The notes below the pieces were generated by a model, which had not been told where the DNA came from, did not search any database, and saw nothing but the letters and a program-made list of their open reading frames with translations. The position numbers were made by a program, and so were the translations under genes. DNA of 64,000 nucleotides from Lonepinella sp051851555 (GTDB lineage Bacteria > Pseudomonadota > Gammaproteobacteria > Enterobacterales > Pasteurellaceae), in NCBI RefSeq assembly GCF_051851555.1, contig NZ_JBPDVH010000007.1:57740-121739 (forward strand), read 5' to 3'. Below, in pieces: positions 43,138 through 51,065 of the stretch (position 1 is the stretch's first letter; each line of letters begins with the position of its first letter).

Positions 43138-43773
43138 TTAAAAATAAATTAAATGTGTTTTTATCATTTTAAGATCGTTATTCAATATGTGACTTATCCG
43201 TATATCAGAATCATCATTCTGACAAATCTTCAGTAAAGAAAAAATATTCATTACACCTAAAAAATCAACTGTCTCATTGCTTTCTACGACAAAAAGCCCT
43301 GATTTAATTGGGGAAATATACTCAAAATAATGTATCATATCAGTGGTCAGAGCATCAATATTGCCATCAAAAGAGCGATAATTTAACGTTAAAGTCGGTG
43401 TGATGACGCTCAATAGGTCATTAAAATCAATGCTCATCACGCCTTTTTTATCAATAACATCCACAAAAAGTCTCATTATTTCTTGTTGTTCACTCTCTTC
43501 CCTATAAAAAATGTGATTAACTTGTTCAATCGTTGGCATAAGTTCATCAAATTTTTTATGGCGTAGAATAATTGGTATTATCCTTTGACGAATTAACATT
43601 GAAATACAATCTGGTAGTAAAGGATCACCCATATCCGAAATGACAAAGCAAATATTTGCCCCCCAAATAGCAGACAAATCCATTAAACAAGACACAGATA
43701 TTGATTGAATACCTTCAATGAATTGGGACGGTTTATTAATATAAATCGCTGAGAATTTAACAAAATGGCACAT
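43138..43773 (-). CDS. FtsZ/tubulin-superfamily-like protein lacking the nucleotide-binding half
   Basis: A 211-residue protein. By eye it follows FtsZ from about its tubulin-signature strand to near the end of the globular domain. GANICFVISDMG (38-49) parallels FtsZ GADMVFIAAGMG, but the following GGGTGTG loop is replaced by DPLLPD. RIIPIIL parallels LTVAVVT. GVMSIDFNDLLSVI (111-124) parallels the T7 loop GLMNVDFADVRTVM with both Asp kept, and SGLFVVESNETVDF parallels RGVLVNITAGFDL. The first 80-100 residues of FtsZ (T1-T3 loops) are absent. The ATG at 43773 has AGGA seven bases upstream, so the short form is genuine. It has its own palindrome promoter. GTP binding is not expected; it may cap or interfere with a tubulin-like polymer. 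Confidence 0.65.
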   Translation of the reverse strand: MCHFVKFSAIYINKPSQFIEGIQSISVSCLMDLSAIWGANICFVISDMGDPLLPDCISMLIRQRIIPIILRHKKFDELMPTIEQVNHIFYREESEQQEIMRLFVDVIDKKGVMSIDFNDLLSVITPTLTLNYRSFDGNIDALTTDMIHYFEYISPIKSGLFVVESNETVDFLGVMNIFSLLKICQNDDSDIRISHILNNDLKMIKTHLIYF

Positions 43774-43806
43774 ATCTATTTCCTAAAAGTACGTTACTTG
43801 ATGGAA

Positions 43807-43839
43807 ATTATATGCCTCAGTTGCGACAAAATATGTCGC
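43807..43839 (-). promoter_or_regulatory. regulon promoter e (FtsZ-like gene)
   Basis: Perfect-armed palindrome GCGACAAAATATGTCGC (43823-43839), 10-base gap, minus-strand consensus -10 TATAAT (43807-43812). No -35 hexamer. Confidence 0.82.
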
Positions 43840-43862
43840 ATGTAATTATTTTTCAAAGTGAA

Positions 43863-43897
43863 AAGTGCGGTTAAAAAATCATATTTTAACCGCACTT
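43863..43897 (-). terminator. uptake-signal-pair terminator after the nuclease gene
   Basis: AAGTGCGGTTAAAA (43863-43876) and TTTTAACCGCACTT (43884-43897) make a perfect 14-bp stem from two inverted uptake signals, between the PD-(D/E)XK gene and the FtsZ-like gene promoter. Confidence 0.82.
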
Positions 43898-43915
43898 CAA
43901 AAATTTAAGTCATAT

Positions 43916-45121
43916 TCATTCTTTTAGTTGATTATCTATCTCTATCATTTTATTCACTAAAGGGAGCAACATATCATAAATCTTTTGAGCTATTTCGCCA
44001 CTTGGAATTTTTGACCAAACTTCTTTATTCCAATTTATAATAGAGGTATCTGCATATTTCCAACAAAACCACCACTCATTAGAATTTTTATCAGTTATCT
44101 CATCAAAAATAGTTTTATTAGTTTTATAAAATTCATTTTCATTTTCTAATTTAAATCTCTTATAAAAACCATAAAACAGACTTTGATAATTAGATCTATC
44201 GAATTCCATTCTCACACTATATTTTGTAGTATTTGATTTAATCTCCACAATAGAAAAATATTTACTTTTCCCTTTTTCGGCATCCTCAAAATGTAGAAAT
44301 TGATTTATCCGATAAACATCTGAAAATAACCCTTGTAATTGTTTTTGTAACTTTTTCATTAACTCTATCTTTAATAAATCCTGTAATTCTCCAAGTAAAA
44401 TAGTCATTTTTATATATTGTTCACTTTGGATAATTTGTTCAATTAACTGGTTACTTTCTTTTGTCATTGCTAAAAATTCCTGTTGTAAAAATTGTTTTAT
44501 ATCATCACAAAACTGTTGCATTCGTGGTGCAATAATTGGGGTTTGATCTAGCCACTGAATTAAATCCGTAGGTGTCATCATTTTGAATTTATTTTCTTTA
44601 GTTAAGTTTTCCCGTTCTTCTTTTGATAGAGATGACGCATCTGGATCTTTATCATAGTTAGGCAAATAAATGAGACAATAATTCTCCTTGACTCTATTTT
44701 CTATATCCTTTAGATAATCGTGGATTTGTTTAGGTTGATCGACTGCACCCCGTAATTTATTCTCAATAGAAATAATCCATTTTATTTCGTTATTCAAATA
44801 ACCTTGAATAAATATATCGTGTCTGCGGTTCTCAGTGGTACTTTGTTCAGTCACTACATCAACCTTGTCATAGGCTAAAAATGTTGAAAGATGTGAATAT
44901 TTCAAGAAACTGTTGAGAAATAAATCTTGTTGCCCGTGAGTTTCGTTTGGATCTAATAAAAAAGCCAAAATCGCAGATAATCCCATTTCATCTGTACGAA
45001 GAAAACGAAGTGGATTAAAAGCATTCGCATCATACAATGCGGTTTTCTGCTGTTTCTGCTTTATTTCAGTATATTGTTGGTAATAATGGCGTAAGAAAGT
45101 CACTATCTCTTTTAGTTCCAT
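43916..45121 (-). CDS. PD-(D/E)XK nuclease-family protein
   Basis: A 401-residue protein of the PDDEXK_4 type. The N-terminal TDEMGLSAILAFLLDPNETHGQ (43-64) is the usual lead-in helix with Glu45. Catalytic residues are Asp102 (RRHDIFIQG), Glu120 and Lys122 (ISIENKLRG), then DQPKQIHDYL. The C-terminal half is helical and AT-rich in base composition. Members of this family are found in restriction and anti-phage systems, but many are uncharacterised. The ATG at 45121 has AAGGAG nine bases upstream. It is downstream of the WYL gene but has its own palindrome promoter. Confidence 0.85.
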   Translation of the reverse strand: MELKEIVTFLRHYYQQYTEIKQKQQKTALYDANAFNPLRFLRTDEMGLSAILAFLLDPNETHGQQDLFLNSFLKYSHLSTFLAYDKVDVVTEQSTTENRRHDIFIQGYLNNEIKWIISIENKLRGAVDQPKQIHDYLKDIENRVKENYCLIYLPNYDKDPDASSLSKEERENLTKENKFKMMTPTDLIQWLDQTPIIAPRMQQFCDDIKQFLQQEFLAMTKESNQLIEQIIQSEQYIKMTILLGELQDLLKIELMKKLQKQLQGLFSDVYRINQFLHFEDAEKGKSKYFSIVEIKSNTTKYSVRMEFDRSNYQSLFYGFYKRFKLENENEFYKTNKTIFDEITDKNSNEWWFCWKYADTSIINWNKEVWSKIPSGEIAQKIYDMLLPLVNKMIEIDNQLKE

Positions 45122-45161
45122 TGCTTGGTTCTCCTTAAACTATAGCTTAATATTCAATATC

Positions 45162-45193
45162 ATTATATACTTGTTAACGACAATCTATGTCGC
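45162..45193 (-). promoter_or_regulatory. regulon promoter f (PD-(D/E)XK gene)
   Basis: Palindrome ACGACAATCTATGTCGC (45177-45193), 9-base gap, minus-strand consensus -10 TATAAT (45162-45167). It begins 9 bases after the stop codon of the WYL gene. Confidence 0.82.
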
Positions 45194-45201
45194 AAAAATT
45201 A

Positions 45202-46149
45202 TCAAATTTCAATTTTCTCAATATCCCAAACATCCTCCCCAAATTTCGCCAGCCACCAATCCAGCATTTCGCTATCCACCACCGTGGCTTGAAAACGATA
45301 ATGTTGATCGGATTGTTCCAAAATTTGTTGATCTGCTGATAACGGCGTTTCGGTTAAATGAAAGCCTGCATAACGAGCCACCGAAAATCGCAGTTGAATG
45401 AGTTTGCCGTTGCCAAAGCCAAAATGAGCATCATTCACATAATTTTTCAATACAAAGTCGGTCGGACGATCAAAAAACATCGTGGAAAGCTCTGCGGATT
45501 TAATGCGATGCAGTGCAAGATGTTTTGGCGTGTCATCGTCTTGATAACGTGCCACTAAATAGCTACTCGCCCCCTGTTGCACCAAGGCTAAGGGCATTAT
45601 TTTGGCTTGATGAGAGCGATATTGCCCTTGATAATTCACCATCAAATAGCGATTTTCAAATAGTGCGGTGCTAATGGTGTCAAAAATTTTGCCGCTCACT
45701 TTGGCTGGCAAAAGCGGTTGACTGGTGGGGGCAATGGCAACTTTATTTAGCCATTGTTTTTCTCGCTTTTTATTATCGCCATTCAGCTGCGAACGAGCTT
45801 GCTCAAAAAAGCCTTGCATTGAGCGCATAATATTGGCAGGTAACAAGGTTTTAAGCTGTTCTTCGGCAAGACGTAACACAAGGGCTTGTTGTGGACTTAA
45901 GCTAGGAATATTTAAGCCATTGGAATTTTTCTTCCAGCAATAACCATAGGGTTTAGAACGGTCATCTACTTCAATATCAAAATTTTCTGCCAGCACTTTT
46001 AGCAAGCGTTGAATCGAGCGTTTATCACGTACATAACCCGCATCTGCCAATTTTTGTTGTAATTCTTGACTGTCGATTTTTCTGCTTTTTGGAATATTGC
46101 ATAATACTTCAATGGCTAACAACGCTGTGTCTAGGCTTTTTTCGGACAT
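45202..46149 (-). CDS. WYL-domain transcriptional regulator
   Basis: A 315-residue regulator. The N-terminal winged helix (about 1-70; DSQELQQKLADAGYVRDKR, SIQRLLKVLAENFDIEV) is followed by a helical linker and a WYL domain around residues 150-215 (YLMVNYQGQYRSHQAKIMPL, SSYLVARYQDDD, HLALHRIKSAEL), then a C-terminal WCX-like extension. Trp of the WYL triplet is Ser here. WYL regulators sense ligands or single-stranded DNA and control defence or DNA-damage genes. It is the only DNA-binding regulator in the locus besides HigA, so the likely controller of the six palindrome promoters. I chose ATG at 46149 behind GGGGG; 46152 is also possible. Confidence 0.85.
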   Translation of the reverse strand: MSEKSLDTALLAIEVLCNIPKSRKIDSQELQQKLADAGYVRDKRSIQRLLKVLAENFDIEVDDRSKPYGYCWKKNSNGLNIPSLSPQQALVLRLAEEQLKTLLPANIMRSMQGFFEQARSQLNGDNKKREKQWLNKVAIAPTSQPLLPAKVSGKIFDTISTALFENRYLMVNYQGQYRSHQAKIMPLALVQQGASSYLVARYQDDDTPKHLALHRIKSAELSTMFFDRPTDFVLKNYVNDAHFGFGNGKLIQLRFSVARYAGFHLTETPLSADQQILEQSDQHYRFQATVVDSEMLDWWLAKFGEDVWDIEKIEI

Positions 46150-46169
46150 CATTTCCCCCAAAATTGGTT

Positions 46170-46232
46170 AATCATTCACAACGCCATTTTATCCAAAATA
46201 GGGGGTTTTGTCCCCAGCCACTAGACAAATAA
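46170..46232 (-). pseudogene. decayed second copy of the hrpA 3' end
   Basis: The minus strand here translates with stops as ...WLGTKPPILDKMAL..., in register with the HrpA C-terminus QLGTKYPISDKRVL encoded at about 47090-47150. Nucleotide identity over about 55 bases is clear, for example TTTTATCC-AAAT-GG and GTCCCCA shared in the same spacing. It lies on the other side of higBA from the intact hrpA end, so higBA is flanked by directly repeated hrpA 3' sequence. Confidence 0.75.
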
Positions 46233-46245
46233 ATATGCAATGATG

Positions 46246-46291
46246 TTTACTTACTCTGTCAAGAGTAAGTAAAAAGGAATACATTCCTTTT
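46246..46291. promoter_or_regulatory. two tandem hairpins upstream of higB
   Basis: A perfect 12-bp stem TTTACTTACTCT/AGAGTAAGTAAA (46246-46257, 46262-46273) is followed by AAAAGGAAT/ATTCCTTTT (46272-46280, 46283-46291). They lie about 80-125 bases before higB and could be HigA-binding palindromes or structural ends of the inserted segment. Confidence 0.5.
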
Positions 46292-46369
46292 GCTCAAAGA
46301 ACATGCACGATTGCACTGTGTATTTATTTATTTTACAATAGCACCATATCAATCAATATCAAGGCAAAA

Positions 46370-46675
46370 ATGTTTAATCTCACATCCATTCATTTTCGTG
46401 ATAATTACCTTTACCATTTTTTTCAATACGGTGAAAGTCATAGTAAAATTCCTGCGAATTTAACAAAGGTATTGGCACGAAAATTGGATATGATTAATGC
46501 TGCGGAAAATCTAAACGACTTACGTTCACCGCCAGCGAATCGCCTTGAATTACTTGAGCCGAAAGAAAATAAAATGTATTCCATTCGGGTGAATAAGCAA
46601 TATCGACTGATTTTTAAATTTGAAAATAATGAGATTACTCATCTCTATTTAGATCCTCATCATTACGATTTATAG
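46370..46675 (+). CDS. higB: HigB-type mRNA interferase toxin
   Basis: A 101-residue RelE-superfamily toxin. The HigB pattern is seen in HFFQYGESHSKIPANLTKVLARKLDMINAAENLNDL (split: FFQYGES near 20, KLDMINAAE near 43), then SPPANRLELLEPKENKMYSIRVNKQYRLIFKF. The start is ATG at 46370 with AAGG upstream. As usual for higBA the toxin gene is first, 9 bases before the antitoxin gene. Confidence 0.9.
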   Translation: MFNLTSIHFRDNYLYHFFQYGESHSKIPANLTKVLARKLDMINAAENLNDLRSPPANRLELLEPKENKMYSIRVNKQYRLIFKFENNEITHLYLDPHHYDL

Positions 46676-46684
46676 GAGAATACT

Positions 46685-47014
46685 ATGTATGTGACCCAAC
46701 GCAAACCCACTCCCGTAGGTGAAATCTTACAAGAAGAATTTTTAGCACCATTAAATCTTAAAATTGGTGATTTGGCGGATATGCTTGATGTTCACCGTAA
46801 TACTGTCAGTGCCATTGTAAATAACAAGTCTAAAATTAGCTTAGAAATGGCAATGAAATTGGCTAAAGTCTTTGATACCACAGCGGAATTTTGGCTTAAT
46901 TTGCAAAATAACGTGGATTTATGGGAACTCAATAACAATATAAAATATCAACAAAGCCTTGAAAAAGTGAAAACGGCAAAAGAATGGACTAGATTACCCG
47001 CTTTTGCGGTATGA
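46685..47014 (+). CDS. higA: HigA-type antitoxin
   Basis: A 109-residue antitoxin with an XRE helix-turn-helix: NLKIGDLADMLDVHRNTVS and NNKSKISLEMAMKLAKVFDT, preceded by the HigA N-terminus PTPVGEILQEEFLAPL. AGGAG lies six bases before the ATG. It should neutralise HigB and repress the operon. Confidence 0.93.
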   Translation: MYVTQRKPTPVGEILQEEFLAPLNLKIGDLADMLDVHRNTVSAIVNNKSKISLEMAMKLAKVFDTTAEFWLNLQNNVDLWELNNNIKYQQSLEKVKTAKEWTRLPAFAV

Positions 47015-47081
47015 CAAACAGGGAAAATTTTTCCGACTAACCTTAAATTCATATAAAACATTTCGTAATTCGGGGAGCTTA

Positions 47082-50000
47082 TTACTCCCCAATCACATTC
47101 AACACCCTTTTATCCGAAATCGGATACTTCGTCCCCAACTGTTGAGCAAACAAACTCACTCTAAGTTCTTCAATCATATAGCGAATTTCCAACACCTCTG
47201 CGGAGTGCGGTTTAGATTTTGGCAGTTTTGCTAACAGCTGATTGTAGGCTTGTTGGCATTGTTCTACTCGTAGCATTGCTGCCCTGTCTCGGTTGGTGTC
47301 TTGGGTGAGTTTGTCTAGGCGTTTGTCGATGGCTTGGAGATAACGCTGTAAATCGGGCAGTCTGGCGTAGCCTGTTTTTTCTACGAAACCTTGGTAAATC
47401 AATCCGTTCAGTTGAGTCTTAATGTCAGACAGAGCAAAGGCTTGGGTGAAATCCATTTTGCCTTTTAGGCGTTTGTTGATCTCAAAGGTGAGCGTGAGCA
47501 AGCGTTCTACCTGTTGAGCAATGTCCACGGTAATATCATTGAGATTTTCTCGCACGAAATCTCGTAATTTATCAAAATCCGTTTCGTTCCACACAAAACC
47601 GCCAAAATCAGCGATTAGCTTGTCCACACCGCAGGCGATACAGTCATCAATTAATTCCAGCACTTTGCCGAACGGGGTGAAATAGAGTCCCAGTTTGGAT
47701 TTGTTGGGTAATTTTTCGTGTAAATATTTGATCGGTGATGGCACGTTGAGCAAAATTAAACGGCGTAACCCCTGCTGCATCGCCACGCTTTGCTCGTATT
47801 CGGTTTCAAATAATTTAATCCCTACGGCATCTTTTTCGTCCGTAATCGCAGGAAAGGCTTTGACCGTAAACCCTTGTTTTTTCTGCTCATAACATTGCGG
47901 AAGTTGGTCAAAATTCCAAATATGAATCCCCGATTGCTCAATGCCGTCATCTGCCACGGCGGAAATGCTGGCTTGCACCCGATCTTTGAGATCAAATTTA
48001 AGCTGGTCTAAATTCATACTTTCGGCAATTTTTTTGCCTTTGTCGTCCACCACACGGAAGGTCATTTTTAAGTGCGCTGCCAATGGTTCAAGATTCCATT
48101 GCTCAGGTTCAACGGTTACGCCTGTCATTCGGCGGAACTCGTGGCTTAAGGTTTCCGTCAAGGGCTTATCAAAATTGGTTACTCGCCCTAAAAACGCCTC
48201 GGCATAATTGGGGGCTGGCACGAAATTGCGGCGGAGCGTTTTCGGTAGGGCTTTGATTAAAGCGATAATCAATTCTTGGCGTAAACCTGGGATTTGCCAG
48301 TCAAACCCTGTCATTTCAATTTGATTGAGCAACGGCAACGGAATATGCACCGTCACGCCGTCTGCGTCCGTCCCTGGTTCAAATTGATAAGTCAGTTTGA
48401 GCTTAATATTGCCCTGTTGCCAGAAATTCGGGAAATCCAGTTGGCTCACTTTTTGTGCATCATCATTCATCAAGAACGATTTTTCAAAATTGAGCAAATC
48501 AGGATCGTTTTGTTGGGCGATTTTCCACCAACTATCAAAATGTTTCTGCGACACCACATCCGCCCCGATGCGTTCATCATAAAACTCAAATAAGGTGCGG
48601 TCGTCCACCAAAATATCACGGCGGCGGGATTTATGCTCCAGCTCTTCCACTTCACGCACTAATTTTTGGTTGGCAAAAAAGAACTTGTGGCGAGTGTTCC
48701 AATCTCCCTCCACCAGTGCGGATTGAATAAAAATCGTACGGCAAGTGTGCGGTTCAATTTGGCTAAAATTCACAGGGCGACTTGCCACAATCGGCACGCC
48801 ATACAGGCTCACTTTTTCATCGGCAATCACTTGCCCACGGGATTTTGACCAACGGGGTTCGGAATAACTGCTTTTGGTTAAATGTAAGGCCAAAGGCTCG
48901 ATCCATTCTGGCTCAATTTCTGCCACCATTCGCCCCCAGAGTTTAGACGTTTCTACCAGTTCCGCTGCCATTACCCATTTCGGCTGTTTTTTAAACAATA
49001 CCGAATTAGGAAAAATTGCAAAATGGGCATTTCTTGCCCCTAAATATTGGCTTTTTTCATTATCTTTCAAGCCGATATGCGACAGCAAACCGCTTAAAAG
49101 TGCGGTGTGAATTTGCGGATATTTTGCCGCTTCCGAATTGATCGGCAAGCCCAATTCTCGCACTTGGGTTCTGATTTGATGATAAATATCCTGCCATTCC
49201 CGAATCCGCAAATAATTGAGAAAATCCTTTTGGCATAAACGGCGAAATTGGTTTTTGGTCAGCTCTTTTTGGTTGGTTTGAATATAATTCCACAGGTTCA
49301 GCCACGCCATAAAATCGGATTTTTTATCGGCAAAACGGCGATGTTTGTCATCAGCGGATTGTGGTTTTTCCTGCGGTCGTTCTCGGGGATCTTGAATAGA
49401 CAGGGCAGATACGATAATCATTAATTCGTGTAAACAACCTTGTTCTACCGCTGTTAAGAGCATTTTGGCAAGGCGGGGATCGACGGGTAATTTAGCCAGT
49501 TGTCGCCCAATCGTTGATAGGCGGTTTTTCGGGCGGATACGTAGATCCGCCCCTACAGTGTTATCGGTATTCGTAGGGGCGGATCGATGTATCCGCCCAT
49601 TTTCCTGCACGGAATGTGATGAAAACGCTCCCAATTCTTCCAACAACTTAATGCCGTCTTGAATATGGCGTTTATCGGGGGCATCCACAAAAGGAAAAGC
49701 ATCAATATCGTCCAAGCCCAACGCCGTCATTTGCAAAATCACGCTGGCTAAATTAGTGCGTAAAATTTCAGGATCGGTAAATTCAGGGCGATTGTTGAAG
49801 TCCTCTTCTGAATACAGGCGAATACAAATCCCCTCTGACACCCGTCCACAACGCCCTTTGCGTTGATTAGCAGATGCTTGCGAAATCGGCTCAATAGGTA
49901 GGCGTTGCACTTTGGTGCGGTAGCTATAACGAGAAATGCGTGCCGTACCAGGATCGATCACATATTTAATCCCTGGCACGGTCAAGGACGTTTCCGCCAC

Positions 50001-51062
50001 GTTGGTTGCCAATACAATACGATTAAGTCCGCTCGGGTGGAAAATTTTATTTTGTTCTTGGGCGGACAGGCGTGCATACAAGGGCAAGATTTCCGTATGG
50101 CGAAGATCTTGTTTTTGCAACATTTCCGCCGTATCCCGAATCTCTCGCTCGCCGTTTAAAAAGATCAGAATATCGCCTCTGCCCTCTGCTTGTAGTTCAT
50201 CTACTGCGTTAGCAATGCCCTGTAATTGATCTTCTTCATCGTTGTCTAACATTGGACGATAACGCACTTCCACTGGATAGGTTCGCCCTGACACTTCTAA
50301 AATTGGGGCGTTGTTAAAATGCTTGGAGAAACGTTCTACATCAATGGTGGCTGATGTGATAATGACTTTCAAATCAGGACGGCGTGGCAACAGCTGTTTG
50401 AGATAGCCGAGAATAAAATCGTTATTCAGTGAGCGTTCGTGGGCTTCGTCAATAATCAAGGTATCATATTGATTTAAATAACGATCGGTTTGAATTTCTG
50501 CCAACAAAATCCCGTCTGTCATCAGCTTAATTTGGGTTTGCTCGCTGATTTGATCGTTAAAACGCACTTTGTAACCCACTATACCGCCGAGTTCCGTTTG
50601 CAATTCTTCCGCAATACGAGCCGCCACTGAACGCGCCGCAATACGGCGTGGTTGCGTATGTCCAATCAAGCCTTTTTTGCCTAAACCCAGTTCTAAACAC
50701 ATTTTCGGTAATTGGGTGGTTTTGCCCGATCCTGTTTCGCCTGCGATCACTACAACTTGATTTTCACGAATTAATTGTTGAATTTCTGCTTTGCGTTGAC
50801 TCACAGGTAAATTGTCAGGAAATTCAATTTTTTGCACCGCAGTTTTACGTTGGTTTAGGCGTTCCTGTGCCAATTGAATTTGGCTTTGAATGTCTGCTGC
50901 CACGGCTTGTTGGCTTTGTTCATTTTTAATTTGAGCAATGCCACGAATCCGAGCAGCAATTTTTCGCTCATCAAGGATCATCACCTCTTTGAGTTGGTGA
51001 AATAAGGTTTTTTGTAACGGCGTTAGTGGGGTTCTATTTGATTTGGTTTGATTTGGTTTCAC
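47082..51062 (-). CDS. hrpA: DEAH-box RNA helicase HrpA
   Basis: An ATP-dependent helicase of 1326 residues (E. coli 1300). Walker A GETGSGKTTQLPK, DEAH box LIIDEAHERSLNNDF, SAT motif, and QRKGRCGRV are intact, followed by the helicase-associated and OB regions and the long family-specific C-terminus ending FAQQLGTKYPISDKRV. Residues 489-511 are encoded by an inserted palindromic repeat (49531-49598) that keeps the frame. It follows the DUF441 gene by 3 bases. HrpA rescues stalled ribosomes on mRNA in E. coli. Confidence 0.96.
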   Translation of the reverse strand: MKPNQTKSNRTPLTPLQKTLFHQLKEVMILDERKIAARIRGIAQIKNEQSQQAVAADIQSQIQLAQERLNQRKTAVQKIEFPDNLPVSQRKAEIQQLIRENQVVVIAGETGSGKTTQLPKMCLELGLGKKGLIGHTQPRRIAARSVAARIAEELQTELGGIVGYKVRFNDQISEQTQIKLMTDGILLAEIQTDRYLNQYDTLIIDEAHERSLNNDFILGYLKQLLPRRPDLKVIITSATIDVERFSKHFNNAPILEVSGRTYPVEVRYRPMLDNDEEDQLQGIANAVDELQAEGRGDILIFLNGEREIRDTAEMLQKQDLRHTEILPLYARLSAQEQNKIFHPSGLNRIVLATNVAETSLTVPGIKYVIDPGTARISRYSYRTKVQRLPIEPISQASANQRKGRCGRVSEGICIRLYSEEDFNNRPEFTDPEILRTNLASVILQMTALGLDDIDAFPFVDAPDKRHIQDGIKLLEELGAFSSHSVQENGRIHRSAPTNTDNTVGADLRIRPKNRLSTIGRQLAKLPVDPRLAKMLLTAVEQGCLHELMIIVSALSIQDPRERPQEKPQSADDKHRRFADKKSDFMAWLNLWNYIQTNQKELTKNQFRRLCQKDFLNYLRIREWQDIYHQIRTQVRELGLPINSEAAKYPQIHTALLSGLLSHIGLKDNEKSQYLGARNAHFAIFPNSVLFKKQPKWVMAAELVETSKLWGRMVAEIEPEWIEPLALHLTKSSYSEPRWSKSRGQVIADEKVSLYGVPIVASRPVNFSQIEPHTCRTIFIQSALVEGDWNTRHKFFFANQKLVREVEELEHKSRRRDILVDDRTLFEFYDERIGADVVSQKHFDSWWKIAQQNDPDLLNFEKSFLMNDDAQKVSQLDFPNFWQQGNIKLKLTYQFEPGTDADGVTVHIPLPLLNQIEMTGFDWQIPGLRQELIIALIKALPKTLRRNFVPAPNYAEAFLGRVTNFDKPLTETLSHEFRRMTGVTVEPEQWNLEPLAAHLKMTFRVVDDKGKKIAESMNLDQLKFDLKDRVQASISAVADDGIEQSGIHIWNFDQLPQCYEQKKQGFTVKAFPAITDEKDAVGIKLFETEYEQSVAMQQGLRRLILLNVPSPIKYLHEKLPNKSKLGLYFTPFGKVLELIDDCIACGVDKLIADFGGFVWNETDFDKLRDFVRENLNDITVDIAQQVERLLTLTFEINKRLKGKMDFTQAFALSDIKTQLNGLIYQGFVEKTGYARLPDLQRYLQAIDKRLDKLTQDTNRDRAAMLRVEQCQQAYNQLLAKLPKSKPHSAEVLEIRYMIEELRVSLFAQQLGTKYPISDKRVLNVIGE
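49531..49598. repeat. palindromic repeat (family B) inside the hrpA reading frame
   Basis: Two 26-base arms, GGGCGGATACGTAGATCCGC... at 49531-49556 and its near complement at 49573-49598 (24 of 26 positions pair). GTAGGGGCG is shared with the galR-leader element. It encodes GRIHRSAPTNTDNTVGADLR, a stretch absent from E. coli HrpA, between the helicase core and GRQLAKLPVDPRLAKML. No frameshift results. Confidence 0.88.
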
Positions 51063-51065
51063 AGC

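Noticed and set aside
38119..45193. The repeated 17-bp palindrome as a CRISPR array or iteron cluster
   Set aside because: Copies are kilobases apart, each at a promoter with fixed spacing to a -10 box, and their flanks differ.
35944..47014. Accessory region as a prophage or integrative element
   Set aside because: No integrase, transposase, structural, replication or transfer gene is visible, and no tRNA flanks it.
48294..50929. Plus-strand open frames opposite hrpA
   Set aside because: Antisense shadows of a conserved gene; no independent evidence.
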